From NCBI GenBank assembly GCA_020883125.1, contig JAHREW010000012.1:1-64000 (forward strand): a stretch of 64,000 nt of DNA. The letters run 5' to 3'. A program made the translations under genes and the position numbers. Of the stretch, positions 1 through 7,605 are shown piece by piece; the first letter of the stretch is position 1, and each line of letters opens with the position of its first letter. Source of the stretch: Microcoleus sp. CAWBG506. GTDB lineage: Bacteria > Cyanobacteriota > Cyanobacteriia > Cyanobacteriales > Microcoleaceae. Below the pieces are notes generated by a model. The model saw nothing but the letters and a program-made list of their open reading frames with translations, was not told the DNA's origin and made no database searches.

Positions 1-53
1 ACCAAATGTGCTATTACTATTTTTTGGCGGAGATCGAGAGAATATGCTTTCAT
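1..53 (-). CDS. IS630-family transposase, N-terminal 17 residues only
   Basis: Reading the minus strand from the ATG at 51-53 gives MKAYSLDLRQKIVIAHL. This is the well-known N-terminus of IS630-family DDE transposases (M-K-x-Y-S-x-D-L-R-x-K-I-V), which begins the helix-turn-helix domain. The gene runs off the left edge, so the catalytic domain and integrity cannot be judged. Confidence 0.75.
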   Translation of the reverse strand, partial: MKAYSLDLRQKIVIAHL

Positions 54-120
54 TAATTTTTAATACAAGATGATATTTTGTTATTATTTATTGTACCATT
101 ATACAGCGGGAACCGCTGTA
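1..120 (-). mobile_element. End of an IS630-family insertion sequence, cut by the window edge
   Basis: A transposase start lies at 53 on the minus strand. A perfect hairpin, TACAGCGG / CCGCTGTA with loop GAA, sits at 102-120 and fits the terminal inverted repeat of an IS630 element, a family that inserts at TA. The likely junction with host DNA is the TA at 119-120, where the coding sequence of the TraE-like gene stops making sense. Most of the element lies outside the window to the left. Confidence 0.7.
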
Positions 121-526
121 TGTCAGGGAGAGAAGCTTTGCCAAAATTGGGTTCTAGGAGTAACGAAGCAAAATAACTGCTGGTAGGAACTCGTTTGGAA
201 TTGACTTTAATCCCTGAATCTGTATCGTTAGTTCCTGGTATTTTATTGTCCCAGTTGAAGGTTAACTCTGCCCAAGTTTTGACAAAATTTTGGATGACTG
301 AGGGATAACGAAAAAACCGATCTCGTTCCGCTACGTAGTAAGTTTGACCGTTGATTAGCTGGACTTGCGTTGTCTTCATAGCAGCTACCGAGTTGATTCG
401 GTACGCGACGAAGAGGTGCAGAATTAGGGCGAGGATATTTACTCCAGTTAAGATGAGGAAGCACAATGCCAGTAGATTTTTAGCTTCTGGCAACAATGCA
501 GTTTGTGAAAATCTTTGTAGCTTCAT
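53..526 (-). pseudogene. TraE/VirB8-like T4SS membrane protein, C-terminus lost to IS630 insertion
   Basis: One N-terminal membrane helix (about residues 18-42) is followed by a soluble periplasmic-type domain, the layout of the bitopic VirB8/TraE proteins that scaffold the conjugation channel. It is the last visible gene of the minus-strand T4SS operon, 24 bp after the VirB6-like gene. Residues after about 135 derive from the adjacent IS630 terminal repeat, so the natural C-terminus is missing. VirB8/TraE proteins are usually near 190-230 residues, consistent with truncation. Family assignment rests on topology and operon position, not on a diagnostic motif. Confidence 0.5.
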
Positions 527-550
527 AAAATCTTTTGGTAATTAGTGACA

Positions 551-1681
551 TTACTTAAATCCTTTGTTCATCGCCAAATTAGCGGCTGCTCCTATGGCGT
601 TGCTCAAAACATCGACGAGTTGTTTAGCATTGCTAGCAATGCCGTTGTATAGGGCAATTCCGCCGCCGCCGGCGATTAATAGGGCTAAGCCGGGTGCGAA
701 AATGCTGATGAAAAAGAGGAAGGCGACATCGCTGGCTAATTCGGCTCCAGAATTGACTAGCACGGTGGCTGCTAGCCCGACAACGATGTTGTATCCAAGT
801 TGGACACCAAATAAGCTCAGAAATCCAGTTGCCCAAGCCCAAATGGGCCTGCCCTGCAAGGGAAGTAGCGACAGCCCCATCGCGATCGGCGAAAAGAATG
901 CTGTTAGTAAAAGGGCTGCTTCAAGGATGTTGACAAACGCCCACTGGATGCTATAAAGAATGAATCGGATGATTGGTATTGCTTTTTCTCGAAACACTGA
1001 ACCGGGGTCAGTTATAAAAGTCGTGGCATCTTGAGCAGCACCGAGCAAGCTATTATTCCAGAGGGTTTCACCAAAAGCCCGCAGCGCTTGCAGAGGGGCT
1101 GAGCCGGCGGCTTGCCTTTCAGCTTCGCTAACGATTTTCTGAGCAGCTTCTTGCTTAGAATTCCAGCAGGTTAGCAGTTCTTGTCCGACTTTATTTCGGC
1201 ATTCACCGTAGAGATTTTCTAGTTGTTGGCGGCCGATGTTGCTGATAGTGACGTTAGCGATCGCGTCCCTAAATGTCATTTCTCCTAGTTGCGCTTCTAG
1301 GACACTCTGGACTTGTCTGTAGGCAAAACTTCTAGTAAAAATGACGGTATTGGCTAGCAATTTGCCGTTAGCGCCGAGGAACAGCATGATGACGAGCGGC
1401 CAGACGAACAGTGCTGCCAGTTCTGACCATGACTGCTTTTCGATAATGTCTTTCCCGCTGCTTAGAGTTAAGAACAGGATGCTGATGGCTGCTAGGGTGA
1501 TGCCGAGTGATACTAGACCAACCCACAGCCCAGAAGCGATCGGGTCAATCGTGCTAATCCAAACTTTATCCCAAGATTCTGAGGTCGTCTTAGCCAGGTT
1601 AATTGACCCGCTAACGATGTCCAAGGATGATCCTTCTGCACCACTTGTTGGGGGTGTAATTTGTGCTAGAAATTCTTTCAT
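551..1681 (-). CDS. VirB6/TrbL-like polytopic T4SS inner-membrane protein
   Basis: 376 residues with about six hydrophobic segments (near 50-75, 85-105, then several between 230 and 350), separated by a soluble stretch of about 120 residues with paired cysteines (EC..., TCWN). Such a polytopic protein between a VirB5-like and a VirB8/TraE-like gene fits VirB6/TrbL, which lines the inner-membrane part of the conjugation channel. The C-terminal third is Gly/Ala-rich and membrane-embedded. It lies 99 bp downstream of the VirB5-like gene. No catalytic motif is expected or seen. Confidence 0.6.
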   Translation of the reverse strand: MKEFLAQITPPTSGAEGSSLDIVSGSINLAKTTSESWDKVWISTIDPIASGLWVGLVSLGITLAAISILFLTLSSGKDIIEKQSWSELAALFVWPLVIMLFLGANGKLLANTVIFTRSFAYRQVQSVLEAQLGEMTFRDAIANVTISNIGRQQLENLYGECRNKVGQELLTCWNSKQEAAQKIVSEAERQAAGSAPLQALRAFGETLWNNSLLGAAQDATTFITDPGSVFREKAIPIIRFILYSIQWAFVNILEAALLLTAFFSPIAMGLSLLPLQGRPIWAWATGFLSLFGVQLGYNIVVGLAATVLVNSGAELASDVAFLFFISIFAPGLALLIAGGGGIALYNGIASNAKQLVDVLSNAIGAAANLAMNKGFK

Positions 1682-1780
1682 TTTCCCCTCGAAAAAACTT
1701 CAAGTTTGTATTTGATAAGGCGGTTATTCGGTACACAAACTAGGCCGAAAATTGCGGATTAAATTTAACTGCTCGGCTCA

Positions 1781-2890
1781 TTAATGGGGAGCGACAAACC
1801 TGTTAGTTGAAATCGGGGTTGTGCTGCTGTCATTCGGTTTTCGCAAGTAGCCGCCGCCGGGGAGCATCAGCATTCCCGCCTGATAACTGGCTTGGTTTCC
1901 AGACGCAGTGCTGCCTCGGCGCTCACCCGTGTTGAGCGCGGATATTTCCTTAGCAGCTTGCGACAGCAGCACGTTATTAATGGCCCGATCTGTGCGAGCT
2001 TGCTGAGCTTCCTGTAAATTTCGCATTTGAACTTGTGCGCTCAATGCGGTCTGTTGCGAGAGGTTTTGGAGAATTTGTTGAGTAACATCGAGGCTCTGCG
2101 ATTCTTCGCCCAATTGGATGTTTTGTTCGGTATCTTGGCGAGTGGCTTCTAACACTTGGAAGCTGTTGGTTTGAGCTTCTTTGCTGAGGGTTGCTCCGTC
2201 AGCTATGCCGATAGCGGCGCTGCGCTGAGCTTGAGCGTCTAAGTCAGACATGATGTTATATGAACCTTTGCCGTCTAATTTGCTCGATTTAGTTTCGAGT
2301 AAATCTGATAGTTTTGTTCCTTCTGTCTGGGATGTTGGAGCTTTAATAATTTGGCTGCTGACTTGGCTCAAATCAGGAATTTGGATAGCTCCGAGAGAGG
2401 AGGAAAGGAGTTCGTTTAAGGAGCCAAATAGCTCGTTTTGCACGAACCCTTGGATGTCGCCGATAAAATCGTTGACTTGTTTGAAAACATCTGCAATGGG
2501 AGCTAAGAAACTTCCCGCAGTTGGGGCTGAAGTTTTCACGGTCGTTTCTTGTGTACTTGGCACGAAAATGTTTTTGGCTGGAGATTTCACAGCCGCTTCT
2601 TGTGTACCGGGTACGAAAACGCTTGGGGCTGGAGATTTCACAGCCGCTTCTTGTGTACCGGGTACGAAAACGCTTGGGGCTGGAGATTTCACGGTCGTTT
2701 CTTGTGTACCGGGTACGAAAACGCTTGGGGCTGGAGTTTTCACGGTCGTTTCTTGTGTACCGGGTACGAAAGGAGGAGTTGTTTGAGCTAAACTTGGTTT
2801 GATTTGAACGATTAATTCCCAACTGGCTAGCAGGGAAACTGCTGCTAGTTTTGTAGCAGGTTGCTGCATTAATTGAAGTTGATATTTCAT
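1781..2890 (-). CDS. VirB5/TrbJ-like secreted coiled-coil protein with 17-residue repeats
   Basis: The N-terminus resembles a signal peptide ending near residue 36 (SLAQ|TT), so the protein is probably periplasmic. Residues 40-124 are five repeats of a 17-residue unit (consensus VFVPGTQETTVKSPAPS). A helical, Gln/Ala-rich region follows (about 210-310), with a Gly-rich C-terminus (MLMLPGGGYL). Position between VirB4- and VirB6-like genes and the helical character suggest a VirB5/TrbJ-type minor pilus component. That is inference, because no family motif is decisive. The repeat block may be a variable linker or surface segment. Confidence 0.45.
   Translation of the reverse strand: MKYQLQLMQQPATKLAAVSLLASWELIVQIKPSLAQTTPPFVPGTQETTVKTPAPSVFVPGTQETTVKSPAPSVFVPGTQEAAVKSPAPSVFVPGTQEAAVKSPAKNIFVPSTQETTVKTSAPTAGSFLAPIADVFKQVNDFIGDIQGFVQNELFGSLNELLSSSLGAIQIPDLSQVSSQIIKAPTSQTEGTKLSDLLETKSSKLDGKGSYNIMSDLDAQAQRSAAIGIADGATLSKEAQTNSFQVLEATRQDTEQNIQLGEESQSLDVTQQILQNLSQQTALSAQVQMRNLQEAQQARTDRAINNVLLSQAAKEISALNTGERRGSTASGNQASYQAGMLMLPGGGYLRKPNDSSTTPISTNRFVAPH
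2519..2773 (-). repeat. Five tandem 51-bp in-frame repeats inside the VirB5-like gene
   Basis: The unit is 51 bp (17 codons). The two central copies are nearly identical at DNA level, while the outer copies diverge (for example FVPSTQ in the last unit). This pattern suggests expansion by slippage or unequal recombination, and copy number may vary between strains. Confidence 0.9.
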
Positions 2891-2895
2891 GGCAG

Positions 2896-4872
2896 TTATT
2901 TGGGGATTTTTGCAAAAACTTGAGACTTGTTACTGCGAACGTCGGATGCTACTTTTGGCTGAGGATTGGCAGCTAGGGTGGCAATTTCTAAATTTTGACC
3001 AATGTGGTCGAAGCCTTTTCCTTCTTTCACCGCTGCAATGTATTCTTGGGTGAAATGCTTTAGCCATTGAAGCTGCCCTTTGAGGGTAGGAGGGTATTGA
3101 GCCATGATGCGATCTCGGGCTTCTTTTTCATTTTGATTGTTAGCAATTGATGCCAACATCATCTCTCCGGGGTAGAATCGCGATCGCCAAAATCTTCCTC
3201 CTTTCTCAATTAGCCAGCAGGAGTAAAGGTCAGCAGCTCTAGGTAGAAAAGATTCTGTGGCATTGGAACTGATAATTTGCGGGTCGTACCCTAAATATTT
3301 GTGAGCGGCTGCTACCCCAGAATTGGTGATTCTGCCGGTAATTCGGTAGACCATATTTTGTAGAATTTGCGCTCCTGCCGAACATTCGCAGATAGCATCA
3401 AAATCTTGGCTCAATAGCAAGACAGCTATGCCATCTTTTCTGCCAGTGGCGCAAAGTTCGCCAACAACTGATGCAAAACCATCTTTTTTGAGTAGGACGC
3501 TCAATTCATCTCCAATAAATAAGCTTTTGGGGTGAGAAAGAGCGTTGCGAATGCAAGCAGCATGGGCGTTAATTGCCATTAAATAAGCATCTTGTTCGTT
3601 AGACAGTCCCGATAGGGCAAAGAACTTAACAGCAGGTTCCGGCGAAAACGTGCTGGGCTGACCGATCGCTTTTCCCAAGCGGGATGTTAGCAAAGCATTT
3701 CCTTGGCTGAGGATTTGATTGATGGCTAGCCTATCCAGTTCTTCAAACGATTTGAGGTTGAGCCTTTCTTTGCTGCAAAACCTCAGCAAATCTTGGAGAG
3801 TTGGCATTTGCTGCCATTCGGGAGATTGCCACCCTCTTTCAAATGCCTTGTTGTAGCGAGCGATGATTTCTGGATCTCTAAGGTACATATCGAGCATTCG
3901 CAGGATAATTGAATCTACCCGCTGGGCTAAGTGGGGGTTGTGAATTTTGCCCATGGCGATCGCCACCACAGCTTTGCGGATAAATTCCTTCCAAGATTCC
4001 ATCCGCCGTTCTCTTTCAGCTTTGTCGAACTTGCGGAGGTCTGGCGGTTCTACTAAATTGCTAGACCCTTGGCTGATGTCGTAATATGCGCCTTGGTCGC
4101 CCAAAAGTTCGATCGCGGTTTTGAAGGTACTGTTACCTCCACTGCTGATGTCCATCCCGACAACAGGAATATTATTCGCCAGAGCTTCAATGGCAAAATG
4201 CCAACCCAAAACACTCTTGCCTGAACCAGATTCGCCAGTAATTAAAGCGCGGCTAATTTGGCTGTAGAACAAGTCAATAAAAATTGGCTTTCCGCCTCGG
4301 TGGGTGATAAATTCAACTCCTTTTTTATCTAAGTCGCGGGGAACTGTGAGGGGCAGAATTCCAGCGGCAGTTTCAGTGTCGAGGGTAAGGCGACGTTCGC
4401 TCAAAAATGAACCGCTATGCAGCAACCATTTCCAAGTAATGGGCAGGCATTGCAGCCAAATATCCCAGGCAACGTTCCGCTCGCGGATGACTTTCGCAGT
4501 TCCAAAACTATTAGAGAGTACGTTACAGGCTTGGCTCAATTCTTCCGCAGTGTTTCTGTACACTAAAAAGGCAACGGCTGTATTCAGGGGTACTGCTCCT
4601 TGGTAAAGCCGGCGCTGGGCCTCGAAAGATTCCTCCTGTTTAATTTCAGCGCCAATATCGCGCCCTTGCCCTTTAGTTATCGCTCTGCTACTAGCGGCTT
4701 TTGCTCCTTTAGCTTGTCGGGCTAAGTTATCATTAATTACGAGTACGAGAGAATTTCCGGCGCTAATTTCTATCCAAGCTTCTGTATCGCGGACGTAGCT
4801 TGAGGACATCACCTCCCAAATCCATTTCAATTGCTGGCGGGTATTAATCCAGCCTGCGGGCGCGTCATACAT
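2896..4872 (-). CDS. VirB4/TraC-like conjugation ATPase, C-terminal two-thirds
   Basis: Walker A is GESGSGKS at residues 213-220 and Walker B is LFIGDE at 451-456, followed by a glutamine-containing sensor (LLLSQDF). These are the marks of VirB4-type ATPases that power conjugative pilus and channel assembly. The N-terminus begins abruptly inside what resembles the middle of the family (YDAPAGW..., AVPLNTAV). Full VirB4/TraC proteins exceed 800 residues, whereas this has 658. An in-frame stop at 4897-4899 blocks any extension. The missing N-terminal part is probably the gene at 6048-6851, separated by about 1.2 kb of unrelated DNA, so this copy is likely broken. It overlaps nothing and ends 5 bp before the VirB5-like gene. 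Confidence 0.75.
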   Translation of the reverse strand: MYDAPAGWINTRQQLKWIWEVMSSSYVRDTEAWIEISAGNSLVLVINDNLARQAKGAKAASSRAITKGQGRDIGAEIKQEESFEAQRRLYQGAVPLNTAVAFLVYRNTAEELSQACNVLSNSFGTAKVIRERNVAWDIWLQCLPITWKWLLHSGSFLSERRLTLDTETAAGILPLTVPRDLDKKGVEFITHRGGKPIFIDLFYSQISRALITGESGSGKSVLGWHFAIEALANNIPVVGMDISSGGNSTFKTAIELLGDQGAYYDISQGSSNLVEPPDLRKFDKAERERRMESWKEFIRKAVVAIAMGKIHNPHLAQRVDSIILRMLDMYLRDPEIIARYNKAFERGWQSPEWQQMPTLQDLLRFCSKERLNLKSFEELDRLAINQILSQGNALLTSRLGKAIGQPSTFSPEPAVKFFALSGLSNEQDAYLMAINAHAACIRNALSHPKSLFIGDELSVLLKKDGFASVVGELCATGRKDGIAVLLLSQDFDAICECSAGAQILQNMVYRITGRITNSGVAAAHKYLGYDPQIISSNATESFLPRAADLYSCWLIEKGGRFWRSRFYPGEMMLASIANNQNEKEARDRIMAQYPPTLKGQLQWLKHFTQEYIAAVKEGKGFDHIGQNLEIATLAANPQPKVASDVRSNKSQVFAKIPK

Positions 4873-5089
4873 TGTCAGAACAGCGCATTCTTTCGCTCAA
4901 CTAGAGATACAGCGCTTCAAGTTGTACAAAGTCGGCTATCTATTTGGTCAGTCGTCAACGGAAAATTATCTCAGTCAACAGTCATCACTTAACAAGCAAA
5001 AAGCATCTGTACTTCGGGAGTGGAGTCAAATGCGATCGCAGTTGGAAAGGATTAAATTAATTGTGTTGGCGGTGGTTGATGAGGAGTAA
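4871..5089 (+). pseudogene. 3' remnant of an unidentified plus-strand gene
   Basis: A reading frame with coding-like composition runs on the plus strand to the TAA at 5087-5089 and ends ...RSQLERIKLIVLAVVDEE. It has no good start codon. Its visible part begins where the VirB4 reading frame on the other strand starts to fail, so it may be the tail of a foreign gene joined here by rearrangement. No family was recognised. Confidence 0.3.
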
Positions 5090-5121
5090 TGGTTAATTGT
5101 TAATTGTTCCTGCCCTAATCC

Positions 5122-5895
5122 CTAGCTAGATATATTGAAGTATTCTATCATAAGGGCTATAAGATAAACAGCCAATAAAACGCCAAACAACCAAGGCCAA
5201 AAACCTCCAAAGAAAACACAGAAACCACCAAAAATTAGGATAGGGATGAAAGTGGCTTGTACACAACCGTTCGCGTTTTCCGTAGCTTTTTTTCTTTCCA
5301 TTTTATGTTTTTCTTCGTTCCTCATCATCTCCTGATTTTCATAATATTTCTTTGTCTCAAGTTCCTGAGCTTGCCTTTCCTTATTATTGCAAAGTTTGTG
5401 GACATAATCGTAAAAGTCTTTATTATATGGATTTAGAATCTTCACTTCGAGGTCTTTTTCAAGAAGAAATCTACAGTATTTACAGCTTGCATAAGGATCA
5501 TTTGCTGCGGTCTGTTTATATTCATAAGGATGTGCACACTTAGCACAATTTATACGTTCAGTACGGTGACTTCTTGAATAACCATGAGAGGAGTTTCCGT
5601 AACTGAACTGGTTTGGTTGCCCGCAGACGGGGCAGTTTATTGTTAGCTTTTTTTCTACTATTTTGCAGCTAATTTGTTGATAACAAGAATTATGAAAAGA
5701 ACGATAAATATACTTTTCTGCTCCCTCATCATAATAATCATTTACTTTGATGGCTTCCGAAAATTTTAGAAGTCCACCACAAGTGGTACACTTAACACCC
5801 TTGATGCCATTGCTATCTGTTTTACAGTGGAGACATTGGTTAGCTTCTGAACTTACCATGCCTCCGCATTCCATACACTTTATTAGTTCTGCCAT
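5122..5895 (-). CDS. Zinc-ribbon protein with two C-terminal membrane helices, unknown function
   Basis: Several CxxC pairs (CMEC, CLHC, CTTC, CPVC, CAKC, CKYC) indicate three or so zinc ribbons between residues 8 and 150. A charged helical stretch (about 170-205) follows, then two hydrophobic segments (about 212-250), so the protein is probably anchored with the zinc ribbons in the cytoplasm. The gene is AT-rich compared with the flanking T4SS genes and sits between the two halves of VirB4, so it is likely an insertion rather than part of the transfer machinery. Confidence 0.55.
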   Translation of the reverse strand: MAELIKCMECGGMVSSEANQCLHCKTDSNGIKGVKCTTCGGLLKFSEAIKVNDYYDEGAEKYIYRSFHNSCYQQISCKIVEKKLTINCPVCGQPNQFSYGNSSHGYSRSHRTERINCAKCAHPYEYKQTAANDPYASCKYCRFLLEKDLEVKILNPYNKDFYDYVHKLCNNKERQAQELETKKYYENQEMMRNEEKHKMERKKATENANGCVQATFIPILIFGGFCVFFGGFWPWLFGVLLAVYLIALMIEYFNISS

Positions 5896-5956
5896 AAGTC
5901 TTATTCTATATTGTTGCTGTTTACAAGAATGTGAAAAATTTATACTAAACCGATAC

Positions 5957-6000
5957 TATAGCGGTTCTCAGATAGATGAGGTATACAGAAACCCTGTATT
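5957..6000 (+). repeat. IS630-like terminal sequence or MITE remnant with hairpin
   Basis: TATAGCGGTTC at 5957-5967 resembles the terminal sequence of the IS630 element at the left edge (TACAGCGGTTC on its strand). It is followed by a perfect small hairpin, ATACAG / CTGTAT, near 5983-5999. No transposase is nearby, so this may be a solo end or a miniature element. Confidence 0.35.
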
Positions 6001-6047
6001 GTCAAGCTTTACAGGTTAAAATTCGTACCTCACCTTTTTGAGAAAGG

Positions 6048-6851
6048 CTATATCTCACTCTTTACATTACTGCATGAATCCGCAACAATTTGTAACTCAT
6101 CATTATCCATTACCCTGCACACAAACAACCCCCCCAGTTTTGCGTCGGGGAAAGGGTTGACTGAGGTTTGATTTGTGAGGGCGATCACCCCCCAAAGCAA
6201 AAACGAAATGCGTTTCGCTTTTGGTGCCGTCCAAGTACAGAAAGCAATTTGCTCCCATACCTGTCTAGTGCCTCGATCGGTTTGTTGTTGGAGGCACAGT
6301 AGGTTGTGAAGTCCTCGGAGACGGAATCCAAATACCAGTTGGTAGCTAGTCCCGTTATTGAGGAGCATCCCAGACACTTGCCTGCCATCTTTTTCAATTT
6401 CCACCAAACAACAGAGGTTGATTTCATTTTGGAAAGGCATAAATTTGCTCCTTCCACCATATTGATTGGGTACAATTTTGGGTTTCAATTTGATGCAGAT
6501 TTGCGAATCGTAAGGTTTGCCTTGGATGCTAGGAGGGCGCAGGGAAGAGATAGGAGAAATATAGAAGCTGTCGCCGCTGCACCACTCATCTCCGGGGGGC
6601 TTGCGGAATTTGTCAGTAAAGAGGTGGGGTTGATTTCCTGTGAGGAGCCACCAGCTTACAATCAGCCAAAGCGAGACAGTGAAGAACCAACCCAATCCCA
6701 GGCTAAATAGACCCATTGTTAAGGTGTATGCAATGGCGGTTAAGAAGCACCAAGGTAGAATTTGATTGGCAGGGATGAACCCGATACTTGCTTGTTTGCC
6801 CAGGATTTTATTGACTCTGATAAAGTCTTTTTCTGGATCTCGTAAAGCCAT
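6048..6851 (-). CDS. VirB3-like membrane segment fused to the N-terminal part of VirB4 (broken gene)
   Basis: Residues 1-25 (DFIRVNKILG...) are followed by two close membrane helices (about 28-72), as in VirB3/TraL. A soluble region then resembles the start of VirB4/TraC proteins (VSGMLLNNGTSYQLVFGFRLRGLHNLL). VirB3-VirB4 fusions are known in other systems. The reading beyond residue 200 does not look like the family and ends early, suggesting a frameshift or junction. Together with the gene at 2896-4872 it would make one long ATPase with a missing middle. It starts 22 bp after the VirB2-like gene. Confidence 0.5.
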   Translation of the reverse strand: MALRDPEKDFIRVNKILGKQASIGFIPANQILPWCFLTAIAYTLTMGLFSLGLGWFFTVSLWLIVSWWLLTGNQPHLFTDKFRKPPGDEWCSGDSFYISPISSLRPPSIQGKPYDSQICIKLKPKIVPNQYGGRSKFMPFQNEINLCCLVEIEKDGRQVSGMLLNNGTSYQLVFGFRLRGLHNLLCLQQQTDRGTRQVWEQIAFCTWTAPKAKRISFLLWGVIALTNQTSVNPFPDAKLGGLFVCRVMDNDELQIVADSCSNVKSEI

Positions 6852-6873
6852 TGGTGACTCCTTTTTTTTAGTT

Positions 6874-7599
6874 CTAAAAGGTCAAAGTTGTAATTACTCC
6901 CAGCGGTGGCAGGTTGGGAACCAAGCCGGCTGTAGTACCGCTGCCGTCGCCGACGAATAAGAAGGTTACTACGTCTATGGCAATTACAATGCCGAAGGCG
7001 AGGGCAATTTGGGTGACAATTGGCCGCCAATCGTTACCTTGCTGCGCTTGGTTGTAAGCGAATAAAGCTGCGGCGGCTACTAGCAAGAGAAATACGCCTC
7101 GAATGGCATTGAAAATTAAAGCGATTGTTGATTCGTCAATGGCTGTTCCTCCTCCGGCTGCTCCAGCTTCCGTTGCTAGATTGGTCATAAATGCTTGGAG
7201 ACCGCTTAGAAAAACGGCTTGGGCTGGGGTCTGAAAGTTATTCAGGAACATTGTTACTGTGATGACAGCAACGGCTAAGTGCCAGAAGCGAATTTTGCTG
7301 CCCAGCAGTTTTTCGAGGATGGGAATGCTGCGGGCAATTTGCCATAGTCCGAAGAACACCAGAGATGCACAGCTAAATACGCTGACAAATAAGGGCTGGA
7401 CAAGAGTTAGATAAATGGCTGCAATTAGGCAAATTGCAATGAAGGCTAAATCGGCGTTATTGAGTTTGAATTTACGCATGAATTTGCTAAAATGGCTGCG
7501 GCGTTTGTGGATAATGCTTTGGTTAGCAACGCTGGTGCGATCGCCATGAGAGTGGTAGTTGTTGTGTAAGTAATCGTTTTGCATTGGATTTGTCCTCAA
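6874..7599 (-). CDS. VirB2/TrbC-like pilin-type membrane protein
   Basis: A basic, His/Asn-rich N-terminus (about 45 residues) precedes two hydrophobic segments (50-95), then a segment ending TPAQA at about residue 127 that could be a signal-peptidase site. A small Gly/Ala-rich part follows with two helices (about 160-182 and 195-215), which is the size and shape of VirB2-type pilins. It lies directly upstream of the VirB3/VirB4-like gene, the usual B2-B3-B4 order. The assignment is by topology and gene order. The long N-terminal extension is unusual. Confidence 0.5.
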   Translation of the reverse strand: MRTNPMQNDYLHNNYHSHGDRTSVANQSIIHKRRSHFSKFMRKFKLNNADLAFIAICLIAAIYLTLVQPLFVSVFSCASLVFFGLWQIARSIPILEKLLGSKIRFWHLAVAVITVTMFLNNFQTPAQAVFLSGLQAFMTNLATEAGAAGGGTAIDESTIALIFNAIRGVFLLLVAAAALFAYNQAQQGNDWRPIVTQIALAFGIVIAIDVVTFLFVGDGSGTTAGLVPNLPPLGVITTLTF

Positions 7600-7605
7600 A
7601 GTGGT

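Noticed and set aside
2250-2802. Several overlapping plus-strand reading frames in the repeat region of the VirB5-like gene
   Set aside because: They are antisense images of the 51-bp repeats, have repetitive unnatural composition and no ribosome-binding site.
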